Positions 15,868 to 24,703 of a stretch of DNA of 64,000 bases are shown one piece after another; within the stretch, counting starts at the first letter, position 1; every line of letters starts with the position of its first letter. Source of the stretch: Falsiroseomonas sp051860665 (GTDB lineage: Bacteria; Pseudomonadota; Alphaproteobacteria; Acetobacterales; Acetobacteraceae); assembly GCF_051860665.1 (NCBI RefSeq), contig NZ_JBHYDM010000025.1, forward strand, positions 9,452-73,451, given 5' to 3'. Made by a program: the position numbers and the translations under genes. The notes under the pieces are model-generated. The model did no database searches. It saw only the letters and a program-made list of their open reading frames with translations, and had not been told where the DNA came from.

Positions 15868-16800
15868 TCAGTCCAGCTTCGCCCGCGCATCGTGCCGCGC
15901 CAGCCGCTGCAGCAGATACTCCACCTCGCCCCGTGCCGTGGCGGTCAGCGCGGTGCCGGGCCGGCGCTGCGCATCCGACGCAATGATCCCCCGCCGCATC
16001 AGCACGTATTTCCGCACGGCCAGGCCCGGGCCCGGCTGCAGCTCGTAGCGGATCAGCGGCAGATGCGCGTCGAACAGGTCATGCGCGCGCTCCCGCTCCC
16101 CGGCCTGGGACAGGCGCACCAGATCGACCAGCATGTCCGGGAAGGCATAGCCGGTCATGGCGCCATCCGCGCCGCGCGCCATCTCGAAGTCCAGGAAGAT
16201 GCCGCCATTGCCGCAGAGGATGCTGAGCGGCCGCATGCTGCCCTCCGCCTGGAAGCGGCGCAGAGCGGAGATCTTCTCGAGGCCAGGCCAATCCTCATGC
16301 TTCAGCATGACGCAGGAGGGCAGATCCATGACGATGCGGCGGATCACCGCCGGCGTCATCTGCACCTGGAACAGCTGCGGATAATCCTGCAGCACGAAGG
16401 GGATATCGGCGCCGATCGCCTCCACCGCCTGGTGGTAGTAGCTGACCACCGCATCGTCGTTCCGCAGGTGGCTGGGCGGCGCGATCATCACGCCCGCGGC
16501 CCCCGCTTCCATCACGCCATGCGCCAGGGCGCGCATCGCCGCAAAACCCGGGGCGGTGACGCCGACGATGATGCCCGCCTTGCCGGCGCGGCGGATGATG
16601 CGGCGGCTGAGCTCCAGCGATTCCGCGCCATCCAGTTTCGGCGCCTCGCCCATCACGCCGAGGATGGTCATGCCGTCGCAACCGGCGCCCAGGTAGAAAT
16701 CCGTCATCCGGTCGAGGCTGGCCTCGTCAATGCGGCCATCCGGGTGGAAAGGCGTGGGCGCAATGACATAGACGCCCTTGGCGGTGACATCGAGGGGCAT
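15868..16800 (-). CDS. dihydrodipicolinate synthase (DapA) / N-acetylneuraminate lyase family protein
   Basis: The protein has 310 residues and a TIM-barrel aldolase/dehydratase sequence. The Schiff-base lysine is in CVMLKHED, the catalytic tyrosine in LQDYPQL, and the carboxylate-binding loop is GVMGEAPKL (the family has GTTGE). The altered loop and lack of lysine-pathway neighbours argue against a DapA role; a catabolic aldolase or dehydratase (sugar-acid or hydroxyproline-type) is more likely. A LysR gene begins upstream on the same strand and ends 31 bp before this start, so they may be co-transcribed. Confidence 0.82.
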   Translation of the reverse strand: MPLDVTAKGVYVIAPTPFHPDGRIDEASLDRMTDFYLGAGCDGMTILGVMGEAPKLDGAESLELSRRIIRRAGKAGIIVGVTAPGFAAMRALAHGVMEAGAAGVMIAPPSHLRNDDAVVSYYHQAVEAIGADIPFVLQDYPQLFQVQMTPAVIRRIVMDLPSCVMLKHEDWPGLEKISALRRFQAEGSMRPLSILCGNGGIFLDFEMARGADGAMTGYAFPDMLVDLVRLSQAGERERAHDLFDAHLPLIRYELQPGPGLAVRKYVLMRRGIIASDAQRRPGTALTATARGEVEYLLQRLARHDARAKLD

Positions 16801-16831
16801 GGAAGGGTCTTTCCGGCAATTCTGCCGCGCC

Positions 16832-17785
16832 TTATCGGGGCGCGGCCGGCCTGCGTAAACCCCTGGCCCGGGGCGCCGCGGCCGCCGGGCCGGGCTGGCG
16901 CAGCGCAGCCACGATCGCCGCCATGAGGCTGCGCGCGGCGGGGGAAAGCTGGCGCTCGCGCGGGGTCAGCAGGCCGATGCGGCGGGTCAGCGCCGGGCGC
17001 GCGAGGCGCAGCGTGACCACCCCCACCGGCAGCGGGTCCGGCAGGGCGGAGGCGGGCAGGGCGACCACACCGGCCCCGGCCGCCACCATGGCGACCGCCG
17101 TGGCCAGGTGCCGCACCTCGATCCGCCAGCTGGTATGGATGCGCGCCTGGTCCAGCGCCGCATCGACCAGGCGGCGATTCTCGCTGATGGCATGGGTCGC
17201 CACCATCCGCTCGTCGCGCAGCTCCGCCCAGGCCACGGATTTGCCGCCCGCCAGCCGGTGGTCGCGCGGCAGCACCAGGAAGAAGGGCTCGTCGAACAGC
17301 GGCTGGCGCTCCACCGTCCAGCGCTCGGCGCCGATCGCGGCGAGGGCGAAGTCGATGCGGTTCCCATCCAGCATCGTGCGGATCTCGGTGGCGGAGCTTT
17401 CATGCACCACCACCTCGGACATCGGCCAGGACTTGCCATGCGCGGCCAGCAGCGGGCCGAGATGGCGCTGGGCCAGCGTCGGCAGGCAGCCGATCTCGAT
17501 GCGCTGGCCGCGATCCGGATCCACCGCGCGGCGCATCGCCTCCCGCAACCTGGCGATGGCCTCCTGCGCCTCCGGCAGCAAAGCGGTGCCGGCGGCGGTC
17601 AGGCGGATGGGCTGGGCGCGGCGGTCGAGCAGCTCGGCCCCCGTCGCGCCCTCCAGCCGCTGCACCCGGCGGGTGAGTGCCGGCTGGCTGAGGCCGAGGC
17701 GGCTGGCGGCGCGGCGGAAGGAGCCGAGCTCCGCCACCGCGATGAAGGCCTCGAGGCCCGGCAGGTCCAGATACATGCCGCGCAT
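16832..17785 (-). CDS. LysR-family transcriptional regulator
   Basis: The protein has 317 residues. The winged helix-turn-helix is at the N-terminus (FIAVAELGSFRRAASRLGLSQPALTRRVQRLE, about residues 14-45), followed by the effector-binding domain. It is divergent from the hydratase/CoA-transferase operon that starts at 17872, the usual position for an activator of that operon; it is also co-oriented with the DapA-family gene. An imperfect dyad lies at its start codon. The start could also be the ATG at 17776. The C-terminus ends in an arginine/alanine/proline-rich tail. Confidence 0.88.
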   Translation of the reverse strand: MRGMYLDLPGLEAFIAVAELGSFRRAASRLGLSQPALTRRVQRLEGATGAELLDRRAQPIRLTAAGTALLPEAQEAIARLREAMRRAVDPDRGQRIEIGCLPTLAQRHLGPLLAAHGKSWPMSEVVVHESSATEIRTMLDGNRIDFALAAIGAERWTVERQPLFDEPFFLVLPRDHRLAGGKSVAWAELRDERMVATHAISENRRLVDAALDQARIHTSWRIEVRHLATAVAMVAAGAGVVALPASALPDPLPVGVVTLRLARPALTRRIGLLTPRERQLSPAARSLMAAIVAALRQPGPAAAAPRARGLRRPAAPR

Positions 17786-17871
17786 GATGCACCGCGCGCA
17801 TCACCCGGTCACCATATTGCATTGGACGCGGGGCGCGCCTGGGGCGAGAGTCGGGGCACGGAGGAAGCAAG

Positions 17872-18756
17872 ATGCCCGATACGCACGCGCAGCCCGGCGA
17901 GATGGCCGGCTGGATTGGCCGCCAGGAAGTGCTGGAGGATGAGGTGGCGCTGCCCATCGTCCGCCGCCTGGCCGCCCTGCTGGACCAGGACCCCCTGCGC
18001 TACCGGCGCGGCGATGCGCTGCCCGAAGGCTGGCATTCCGTCTTCTTCGCGCCCATCGCCCGCCAGTCCCAGCTCGGCCCGGATGGCCACGCCCGCAAGG
18101 GCGATTTCCTGCCGCCGGTGCCGCTGCCGCGCCGCATGTTCGCCGGTCGGCGCCTGCGCTACCTGGCGCCCATCACCATCGGCGCGGAGATCCGCCGCAT
18201 CTCCACCATCGGCGCCATCACCCCGAAGACCGGCCGCACCGGCCAGATGATTTTTGTCCGGGTCGACCATGTGGTGGAGATGGACGGCAGGCCGGTGCTG
18301 ACCGAGGTGCAGGACATCGTCTATCGCGAGGAAGCCAAGCCCGGCGCGGGCGCGCCGCCCAAGGCCGAGGCGCAGGTGGAACTGCCGCCGCCCGATGACA
18401 GCCAGGTCTATGCGCCGGAGACGACGCACCTCTTCCGCTATTCGGCGCTGACCTATAACGGCCACCGCATCCATTACGACCAGCCCTATACGACGCAGGA
18501 GGAGGGCTATCCCGGCCTCGTCGTGAATGGCGGGCTGCATGCGCTGTTCCTGCATGAGATGGCGCGCCGCAACCTGCCGGGCGGCCAGCTCGGCCGCTTC
18601 TCCGTGCGCAACGTGAACCCCTTCTTCGTCAACCGCGTGGGCGAGCTGCGCTGCAAGCGGGCCGAGGACGGCACGCTGCAGCTCTGGGCGCTGAACGAGG
18701 CGGCCAAGGTCGTGGCCCAGGCGGAAGCCGCCGCCGAGCCGGGCGAGATGGTGTGA
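17872..18756 (+). CDS. MaoC-like acyl-CoA hydratase (mesaconyl-C4/itaconyl-CoA hydratase type)
   Basis: The protein has 294 residues, with a degenerate N-terminal hot-dog half and a C-terminal half carrying the hydratase signature YNGHRIHYDQPYTTQEEGYPGLVV. This is the two-hot-dog FAS1-like dehydratase family that includes mesaconyl-C4-CoA hydratase and the itaconyl-CoA hydratase of pseudomonads. It would hydrate a branched unsaturated C5-CoA to citramalyl-CoA. A CoA-transferase gene overlaps its stop (GTGA) and a CitE-type lyase follows two genes later, which supports the role. AGGAAGC precedes the start. Confidence 0.82.
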   Translation: MPDTHAQPGEMAGWIGRQEVLEDEVALPIVRRLAALLDQDPLRYRRGDALPEGWHSVFFAPIARQSQLGPDGHARKGDFLPPVPLPRRMFAGRRLRYLAPITIGAEIRRISTIGAITPKTGRTGQMIFVRVDHVVEMDGRPVLTEVQDIVYREEAKPGAGAPPKAEAQVELPPPDDSQVYAPETTHLFRYSALTYNGHRIHYDQPYTTQEEGYPGLVVNGGLHALFLHEMARRNLPGGQLGRFSVRNVNPFFVNRVGELRCKRAEDGTLQLWALNEAAKVVAQAEAAAEPGEMV

Positions 18757-19955
18757 GCGAGGCCCCCGCCCCGAAGCGCGGGCCGCTCGCCGGCATCCGC
18801 GTGCTGGACTGCACCGGCGTCATCGTCGGGCCGACCAGCACGCTGCTGCTGGCCGAGCAGGGCGCCGATGTCATCAAGGTGGAGCCGCCGGAAGGCGACC
18901 TGATGCGCAAGCTGGGCGGCAAGGCGCCGCCTGGTGCGCCCGGCATGTCGCCCAAGTTCATGCACTTCAACCGCAACAAGCGGTCCATCGTGCTGGATCT
19001 GAAATCGGCGGAGGGGCAGGAGGTGATCCAGCGCCTGGCGCGGACCAGCGATGTCTTTGTCAGCAATATGCGCCCGCGCGCGCTGGACTCGCTCGGCCTG
19101 ACCTGGCCGCGGCTGGCGGCGCTGAATCCCCTGCTGGTGCATTGCACCATCGCGGGCTTCGCCACCGGCGGCCCCTATGATGGCGCGCCCGCCTACGACA
19201 CCATCATCCAGGGCCTGTCCGGCGTCGCCGCCTGCCTGGCACAGGTGTTGGGCGAGCCGCGTTTTGCCCCCTTTGTCCTCACGGACCATATCGTCGGCAT
19301 CATCGCCGCCCAGGCGATCTGCGCCGCGCTCGTCGCCCGCGCCACCAGCGGCGCGGGCCAGGCGATCGAGGTGCCGATGTTCGAGAATGCGGCGACCTTC
19401 GTGCTGTCCGAACATCTCGGCCAGCGCACCTACGACCCTGAGGGCAGTTTCGGCGATCCGCGCATCATGACGCCGGATGCCCGGCCGATGCGGACGCAGG
19501 ACGGCTATATCTGCGTCTCCGCCAATACGGACCCGCAGGCGCGCGGCTTCTTCACGGCCATCGGCCGGCCGGAGCTGATGGAGGATCCGCGCTTCCGGAA
19601 CGTCTCGGCGCGGCTCGCCAATGTCGCCGACTACTTCGCGCTGCGGGCGGAGGTGCTGCAGCACCGGACCACGGCGGAGTGGGTGGAGCTGCTGCGCCGC
19701 CACGACGTGCCGGCCATGCCCTACCACACGCTGGAGACGCTGCTGGAGGATCCGCAGCTGCGCGGCTCCGGCACGCTCACACAAGAAGAAGGGGAGGAAC
19801 ACATGCTGGGATTGCGACACGCAAACCGCTTTTCCGAATCTGGCCTGCCGGCTTCGCGACCGGCGCCGCGGCAGGGGGCGCAGACCGCCGAGATTCTCTC
19901 CGAACTTGGCTATGGCGCCGCTGACCGCGCGCGGCTGATGGGAGGCGCGGCATGA
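18753..19955 (+). CDS. CaiB/BaiF family (class III) CoA-transferase
   Basis: The protein has 400 residues. It opens with the family pattern LAGIRVLDCTGVIVGPTSTLLLAEQG and VIKVEPPEGD, and has the catalytic aspartate in PAYDTIIQGLSG. The enzyme moves CoA from a donor such as succinyl-CoA to a carboxylic acid through an aspartyl anhydride. Here the probable acceptor is itaconate, mesaconate or citramalate, judged from the flanking hydratase and lyase. The start is GTG, in a 4-nt overlap with the hydratase stop, and the stop overlaps the next ATG. Confidence 0.87.
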   Translation: MSEAPAPKRGPLAGIRVLDCTGVIVGPTSTLLLAEQGADVIKVEPPEGDLMRKLGGKAPPGAPGMSPKFMHFNRNKRSIVLDLKSAEGQEVIQRLARTSDVFVSNMRPRALDSLGLTWPRLAALNPLLVHCTIAGFATGGPYDGAPAYDTIIQGLSGVAACLAQVLGEPRFAPFVLTDHIVGIIAAQAICAALVARATSGAGQAIEVPMFENAATFVLSEHLGQRTYDPEGSFGDPRIMTPDARPMRTQDGYICVSANTDPQARGFFTAIGRPELMEDPRFRNVSARLANVADYFALRAEVLQHRTTAEWVELLRRHDVPAMPYHTLETLLEDPQLRGSGTLTQEEGEEHMLGLRHANRFSESGLPASRPAPRQGAQTAEILSELGYGAADRARLMGGAA

Positions 19956-20917
19956 AGCGCCGCCATCTTCTGGCCGCCGTGGCGGCCAGCCTCGCCACCC
20001 CGGCGCTGGCCCAATCCCCCTGGCCCAGCCGGCCGATCCGCCTGGTCGTGCCCTTTCCGCCGGGCGCGGCGAATGACACGCTGGGCCGCGCCATGGCGGA
20101 TCAGCTGACGCCCCGCCTCGGCCAGCCCGTGGTGGTGGAGAATCGCGGCGGCGCCGGCGGCACCATCGGGTCGGAGGCCGTGGCGCGCTCCGCGCCGGAT
20201 GGCTACACGCTGCTGCTCGGCCATGTCGGCACGCTGGCGGTGAATGTCGCCATGTATCCGAACCTCACCTACAGCCCTGTGCGGGATTTCGCGCCGGTGG
20301 CGATGATCGCGACCACACCGAACGTGCTCGTGGTGAACCCCCGTCGGCCCTACCAGGACCTGCCGAGCCTGGTCGCCTTCGCCAAGGCCAATCCCGGGCG
20401 GCTGCGCTACTGCACCGCCGGCAATGGCAGCGCCGGCCATACGGTGATGCTCGCCTTCCTGCATGCGACGGGGCTGGACATGGAACACGTGCCCTATCGC
20501 GGCCTGGGTCCGGCGCTGAACGACCTGGTGGCGGGGCATGTCGACCTCACCTGGGGCGGCGCGCCCACCGTGATGCCGCTCGCCCGCCAGGGATTGTTGA
20601 AGGCGCTGGGCGTGTCCAGCGCGCAGCGCGTGCCGAGCCTGCCGGAGCTGCCGACGGCGGCGGAGACCGTCTCGCCCGGCTTCGATGCGGTGCCCTGGTA
20701 CGGCATCGCCGCGCCGGCCGGCACGCCGGCCGCCGTGATCGCGCGGCTGAATACCGAGATCAATGCCAGCCTGAATTCGCCCGAAGTGGCCGCAAGGCTG
20801 CGGCAGGACGGGGCGGAGCCGCTGCCGATGACGCCCGAGGCCTTCGGCCAGCTGATCCGCAGCGAGATGGCGCGCTGGAGCGAGCTGATCCGCGCCGCCG
20901 GCGTGACCGCGAACTGA
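19952..20917 (+). CDS. tripartite tricarboxylate (TctC/Bug) receptor protein
   Basis: The protein has 321 residues: a signal peptide MKRRHLLAAVAASLATPALAQ, then the Bug fold with RPIRLVVPFPPGAANDTLGR, VVVENRGGAGGTIG, HVPYRGLGPALNDLVAGHVD and the W-Y-G-I-x-A-P-A-G-T-P block. It binds a carboxylate in the periplasm, probably the substrate of the surrounding operon. No TctA/TctB membrane genes occur in the window, so it must use a distant transporter or act as a sensor. It overlaps the CoA-transferase gene by 4 nt. Confidence 0.9.
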   Translation: MKRRHLLAAVAASLATPALAQSPWPSRPIRLVVPFPPGAANDTLGRAMADQLTPRLGQPVVVENRGGAGGTIGSEAVARSAPDGYTLLLGHVGTLAVNVAMYPNLTYSPVRDFAPVAMIATTPNVLVVNPRRPYQDLPSLVAFAKANPGRLRYCTAGNGSAGHTVMLAFLHATGLDMEHVPYRGLGPALNDLVAGHVDLTWGGAPTVMPLARQGLLKALGVSSAQRVPSLPELPTAAETVSPGFDAVPWYGIAAPAGTPAAVIARLNTEINASLNSPEVAARLRQDGAEPLPMTPEAFGQLIRSEMARWSELIRAAGVTAN

Positions 20918-20933
20918 GACGAATGGATCGACC

Positions 20934-21794
20934 ATGACCTTCACCCCGCGCGCCGCCACCTGGCGGTCCATGCTCTACGTGCCCGCCAATGTGCCGCGCT
21001 TCGTCGCCAAGGCCCCGGCCTCGGGCGCGGACGCCATCATCCTGGACCTCGAGGACAGCGTGCCCGTGGCGCAGAAGGCGGCGGCGCGGGAGGGGCTGGC
21101 GGAGGCCGTCGCCACCTGCCGCACCGGCCCCGCCGCCGTGCTTGTGCGCATCAACCGCCCGCTGCGCCTGGCGGTGCGCGACATCGAGGCGGCGATCGCC
21201 TGCGGCGTCGACGGCATCCTGGTCACCAAGGCGATGGATGCGGGGCATATCCGCCTCATCGCGGAGGTCGTGGACGATCTGGAGGGCACCACGCCGCGCT
21301 GCCGGCTGCTGCCGCTGATCGAAAGCGCCTCCGCCATCGACCACATGGCGGAGATCGGCGCGGCCTCGCCCCGCGTCGCCGGTCTGCTGGTGGGCGCCGA
21401 GGACCTGGCGGCCGAGATCGGCTGCACCTCGGACGACGAGGTGATGGTCTCGATCAAGCGCCGCATGGCGGTGGCCGCGGCGCAGGCCGGCGTGGCGGCC
21501 ATGGGCACGCTCGGCTCGATCGCCGATTTCCGCGACCTGGAGAAGCTGCGCGACGTGGTGGCGAAATCCCGCCGCGCCGGCTTCTCGGGCGGCAGCTGCA
21601 TCCACCCGGCGGTGATCCCGATTCTCAACGAGGGCTTTTCGCCCAGCGAGAAGGAGCTGGACCTCGCCCGCCGGCAGATCGCGGCGGCCGAAGCCGCGGA
21701 GGCCGAGGGCCGCGGCTCCTTCGAGGTGGATGGGCGCATGGTGGATGAGCCGATCCTGCGCCGCGCCAGGCGGATCCTCGCCTCGGCGCGCTGA
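20934..21794 (+). CDS. HpcH/HpaI aldolase - citrate lyase beta (CitE)-like citramalyl-CoA/malyl-CoA lyase
   Basis: The protein has 286 residues. CitE-family motifs are RSMLYVPANVPRFVAKA, IILDLEDSVP, the metal-site glutamate in LPLIESA and the aspartate in VGAEDLAAEIG, then GGSCIHPAVIPILN. Family members cleave malyl-CoA, citramalyl-CoA or citryl-CoA. With a hydratase and CoA-transferase in the same operon, (S)-citramalyl-CoA cleavage to acetyl-CoA and pyruvate is the best guess. It starts 16 bp after the receptor gene and ends 6 bp from a convergent gene. Confidence 0.87.
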   Translation: MTFTPRAATWRSMLYVPANVPRFVAKAPASGADAIILDLEDSVPVAQKAAAREGLAEAVATCRTGPAAVLVRINRPLRLAVRDIEAAIACGVDGILVTKAMDAGHIRLIAEVVDDLEGTTPRCRLLPLIESASAIDHMAEIGAASPRVAGLLVGAEDLAAEIGCTSDDEVMVSIKRRMAVAAAQAGVAAMGTLGSIADFRDLEKLRDVVAKSRRAGFSGGSCIHPAVIPILNEGFSPSEKELDLARRQIAAAEAAEAEGRGSFEVDGRMVDEPILRRARRILASAR

Positions 21795-21800
21795 GGCTTC

Positions 21801-22784
21801 TCAGGCCGGGCGATGCAGCCCGGCCGCCTCGGCCGCCGCGGTGGCCAGCGCCACCGAAAGATCCAGCGCCGGCGTGGCGACGCCGGCCAGCCGCGCCAGG
21901 CGCAGCGGGGCCTGCAGCATCGCCTCGATCTCCATCGGCCGGCCGAGCTCAAGGTCCTGCAGGATCGAGGGCTTGTGCCGGAAGGCGGCCAGCTGGGCGA
22001 TGCGCGTCTCCGGCTCCATCGCCACCGTCACGCCCAGCGCCTGCGCGATGGCCAGGGCTTCCTGCAACAGGCGCAGCGCCTCCGCCCGGATGACCGGATC
22101 GGCGAAGCTCTGGGCGATATCCTTGCGCGTCAGCACGCAGATCGGCGCATTGGACAGGCCGCCGGCCAGCTTGGCCCACATCTCGCCCCTGATGTCGCGC
22201 GTGACCTCCCCCTGCATGCCGCCGCGGCACAGGATCCCGGCCAGCGCGGCCAGGCGCGGGCTGTCACGCCCATCGAGTTCGCCCAGGATGACGCGGTTCA
22301 CCGGATTCACCGCCTGCACCAGGCCGGGCGCCAGCACGGTGGTGGCGGAATGCACCACCCCGCCGACGCTGCGTTCCACGCCGATGGCGCGCCGCACCTG
22401 CTCGCCAGGGTCCAGCTCCGGCAGCCGCGTGCCGTCCAGCGGGCCGCCATGGCGATCGAAATACCACCAGGGCACGCCATTCATCACGAAGGCTACGAAG
22501 GTTTCGGGGCCCAGCAGCGGCGCGATGGCGGCGGCGACGCCGGGCAGGGAGGGCGCCTTCACCGTCACCAGCACCGCATCCTGCGGGCCGAGCGCCGCGG
22601 GGTCCTCCGCCGCCGCGACGCGGGCATGATGCTCGCCATCCGGCGCGCGCACCGTCAGGCCCTTTTCGCGGATCGCCGCCAGATTGGCGCCACGCGCGAC
22701 GATGGAAACCTCCGCCCCACCCAGGGCGAGGCGGGTCGCGATATGGCCGCCGACCGCCCCCGCCCCGAAGACGCAGACCCGCAT
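21801..22784 (-). CDS. 2-dehydropantoate 2-reductase (ApbA/PanE)-like oxidoreductase
   Basis: The protein has 327 residues. The NADPH-binding start is MRVCVFGAGAVGGHIATRL, and the catalytic-lysine helix is GEMWAKLAGGLSNAP. This is the ketopantoate reductase family, many members of which reduce other 2-oxo acids. It is the last of three genes on this strand (Bug receptor, SDR, this gene), which suggests a catabolic role rather than pantothenate synthesis. I chose the ATG at 22784, right at the Rossmann motif; the open frame upstream overlaps the SDR gene. Confidence 0.84.
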   Translation of the reverse strand: MRVCVFGAGAVGGHIATRLALGGAEVSIVARGANLAAIREKGLTVRAPDGEHHARVAAAEDPAALGPQDAVLVTVKAPSLPGVAAAIAPLLGPETFVAFVMNGVPWWYFDRHGGPLDGTRLPELDPGEQVRRAIGVERSVGGVVHSATTVLAPGLVQAVNPVNRVILGELDGRDSPRLAALAGILCRGGMQGEVTRDIRGEMWAKLAGGLSNAPICVLTRKDIAQSFADPVIRAEALRLLQEALAIAQALGVTVAMEPETRIAQLAAFRHKPSILQDLELGRPMEIEAMLQAPLRLARLAGVATPALDLSVALATAAAEAAGLHRPA

Positions 22785-22801
22785 GCCCTTGCTCTCCCGG
22801 C

Positions 22802-23572
22802 TCAATGCAGCACCACGCCGCCATCCACCACCAGCGTCTGCCCCGTCATGGCGGCGGCGGCGTCGGAGAGCAGGAAGGCGACGGCGCCCACCACATCCTC
22901 CGGCGCCTGGTCCCGCGGCAGGCAGCGGGAGGCCTGGGCCGCGGCCTTGCGCGCCTCGAGGTCGTTGCGGCCGGACCCCAGGATGCCGTCGCTGAGCGTG
23001 AAGCCCGGCGCGACGGAATTCACCCGCACCCCGTCCACGCCCAGCTCCTTCGCGATGGTGCGGGTATAGGTCACCACCGCACCCTTGCTGGCCGCGTAAT
23101 GGGCGAGCCCCGCGCTGCCCTTGAAGGCGACGGCGGAGGAGATGTTGACGATGGCACCGCGGCTCTCGCGCAGCGCCGGCGCCGCGGCGCAGCAGCAGAG
23201 ATGCACGCCCAGCGTATTCACCGCCATCACCCGCATCCATTCCTCGGCGCCGATCTGCTCGAAGCCGCGATGCAGGATGCCGCTGTAGAGGCCGGCATTG
23301 TTCACCAGCCCATCCAGCCGGCCGAAGCGCTCCAGCGTGGCGGCGACCGCGGCCTTCACCATCGCCTCATGGGTCACATCCATCGCCACCGCCAGGGCGC
23401 GATCCGGCGGCAGCGTGCCGAGCGCCGGCGGCGCCAGGTCGCCCAGCACGACGCGGGCGCCGGCCTGGGCCAGGTGTTCCGCGATGCTCCGGCCGATGCC
23501 CTGGCCCGCACCGGTGATGAGGATGACCTTGCCGTCGAGCCCTGGCACTGCGTGGAAACTCCCGTTCATCAT
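22802..23572 (-). CDS. SDR-family NAD(P)-dependent oxidoreductase
   Basis: The protein has 256 residues. It has ITGAGQGIGRSIAEHLAQAG, the NNAG motif in LVNNAGLY, and the catalytic S (NISSAV), Y and K (YAASK). It follows the Bug receptor gene by 3 bp and precedes the ketopantoate-reductase-like gene by 17 bp, so the three form one unit. A run of three cysteines (HLCCCAAA) is unusual. Substrate unknown. Confidence 0.87.
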   Translation of the reverse strand: MMNGSFHAVPGLDGKVILITGAGQGIGRSIAEHLAQAGARVVLGDLAPPALGTLPPDRALAVAMDVTHEAMVKAAVAATLERFGRLDGLVNNAGLYSGILHRGFEQIGAEEWMRVMAVNTLGVHLCCCAAAPALRESRGAIVNISSAVAFKGSAGLAHYAASKGAVVTYTRTIAKELGVDGVRVNSVAPGFTLSDGILGSGRNDLEARKAAAQASRCLPRDQAPEDVVGAVAFLLSDAAAAMTGQTLVVDGGVVLH

Positions 23573-23575
23573 GGC

Positions 23576-24583
23576 TTATTCCGGCTCGATGCCGGCGAGG
23601 CGGATCAGGGCGCGCCAGGTGTCGAGCTCGGCGGCGACATAGGCCTCGAAGGCGGGGCCCGAGAGCGGCGTGACATCGAAGCCGAGCTGCAGCAGGCGGC
23701 TGCGCATGGCGCTGTCCTGCAGGATTTCCATGATGGTGGCGGCCAGGGACTGCACGACCGCATCCGGCGTGCCGGCGGGCGCGAAATAGCCGGCCCAGGA
23801 GCTGACATCGTAGCCGGCGACGCCGGATTCCGCGATGGTCGGCAGCTCCGGCAGCGCCTCCGTCCGCGTCGCCGCGGTGCCGCCCAGCGCCCGCATGGCG
23901 CCGGACCGCACATGCGGCAGGCCGGAGGTGAGGTCGATGAACAGCGCGTCGATCCGCCCGCCCAGAAGGTCGGAGACCGCATCGCCGGTGCCGCGATAGG
24001 GCACGTTGGTGATCTCGACCGGCGCCAGGCGGCGCAGGCTCTCGCCGGCCACGATGCCGGTGGTGGTCCAGCTGCCATAGGTCAGCGGCACCGTGCGGGA
24101 CCGGCCGAGCGCCACGAAGTCCTGCACCGTCCGCGCCGGCAGGCTGGGATTCACCACCAGCATGAAAGGGAAGCGCCCGAGGCGGGCGATCGGCACGAAA
24201 TCCCTCACGGGATCATAGGGCAGGCTGCGGCGCAGCGACGGATTGGCGGAGATGGAGGAGCTGGTGCTGAACAGCAGCACATGCCCATCCGCCCGGGCGC
24301 GGGCCGCCGCCTGGGTGCCGACGATGCCATTGGCGCCGCCGCGATTCTCGATCACCACGGGCTGGCCCAGGCGCTGGGCCATGCGCTCCGCCATCACGCG
24401 GGCCACGGCATCCGTGCCGCCGCCGGCGGGGAAGGGGACGATGACGGTCACCGGCCGGTCCGGATATTGCGCCAGCGCCGGCGCGGCGGGCAGGGCCAGG
24501 GCCGCCGCGGCGACCAGCGCCGCGCCTGCGATCATCCGGCGCCCCGGGTGGGGTCGCGCCGCCGAGATCCTGTCCTGCTGCAT
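23576..24583 (-). CDS. tripartite tricarboxylate (TctC/Bug) receptor protein
   Basis: The protein has 335 residues: an N-terminal signal with RR before the hydrophobic core and a likely cleavage at ALAQ, then YPDRPVTVIVPFPAGGGTDAVAR, VVIENRGGANGIVG, TNVPYRGTGDAVSDLL and GYFAPAGTPDAVV. It is the first gene of an operon with an SDR and a PanE-like reductase, and is divergent from a LysR regulator. No partner membrane subunits are nearby. The ATG at 24583 is the nearest start to the signal peptide, with GGAGG just upstream. Confidence 0.88.
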   Translation of the reverse strand: MQQDRISAARPHPGRRMIAGAALVAAAALALPAAPALAQYPDRPVTVIVPFPAGGGTDAVARVMAERMAQRLGQPVVIENRGGANGIVGTQAAARARADGHVLLFSTSSSISANPSLRRSLPYDPVRDFVPIARLGRFPFMLVVNPSLPARTVQDFVALGRSRTVPLTYGSWTTTGIVAGESLRRLAPVEITNVPYRGTGDAVSDLLGGRIDALFIDLTSGLPHVRSGAMRALGGTAATRTEALPELPTIAESGVAGYDVSSWAGYFAPAGTPDAVVQSLAATIMEILQDSAMRSRLLQLGFDVTPLSGPAFEAYVAAELDTWRALIRLAGIEPE

Positions 24584-24703
24584 CGCCGCCTTTCCTCCCG
24601 ACGCCTTGTGCGTCTTGTTGCGGGCAGCCTTCCATGGCGGCACGGATCGGCCCAATACCAATGCCGCCTATCAGTTATCGCGGCCGCGGCGGGAGGATGA
24701 AAA

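Noticed and set aside
15868..16800. Assignment as dapA of lysine biosynthesis
   Set aside because: The GxxGE loop differs (GVMGE), there are no lysine genes nearby, and a LysR gene is linked.
24653..24669. ATA-N11-TAT motif in front of the LysR gene at 24704 as a NAC-type site
   Set aside because: The NAC/LysR spacing is 9, not 11, and the match is too short to be meaningful.
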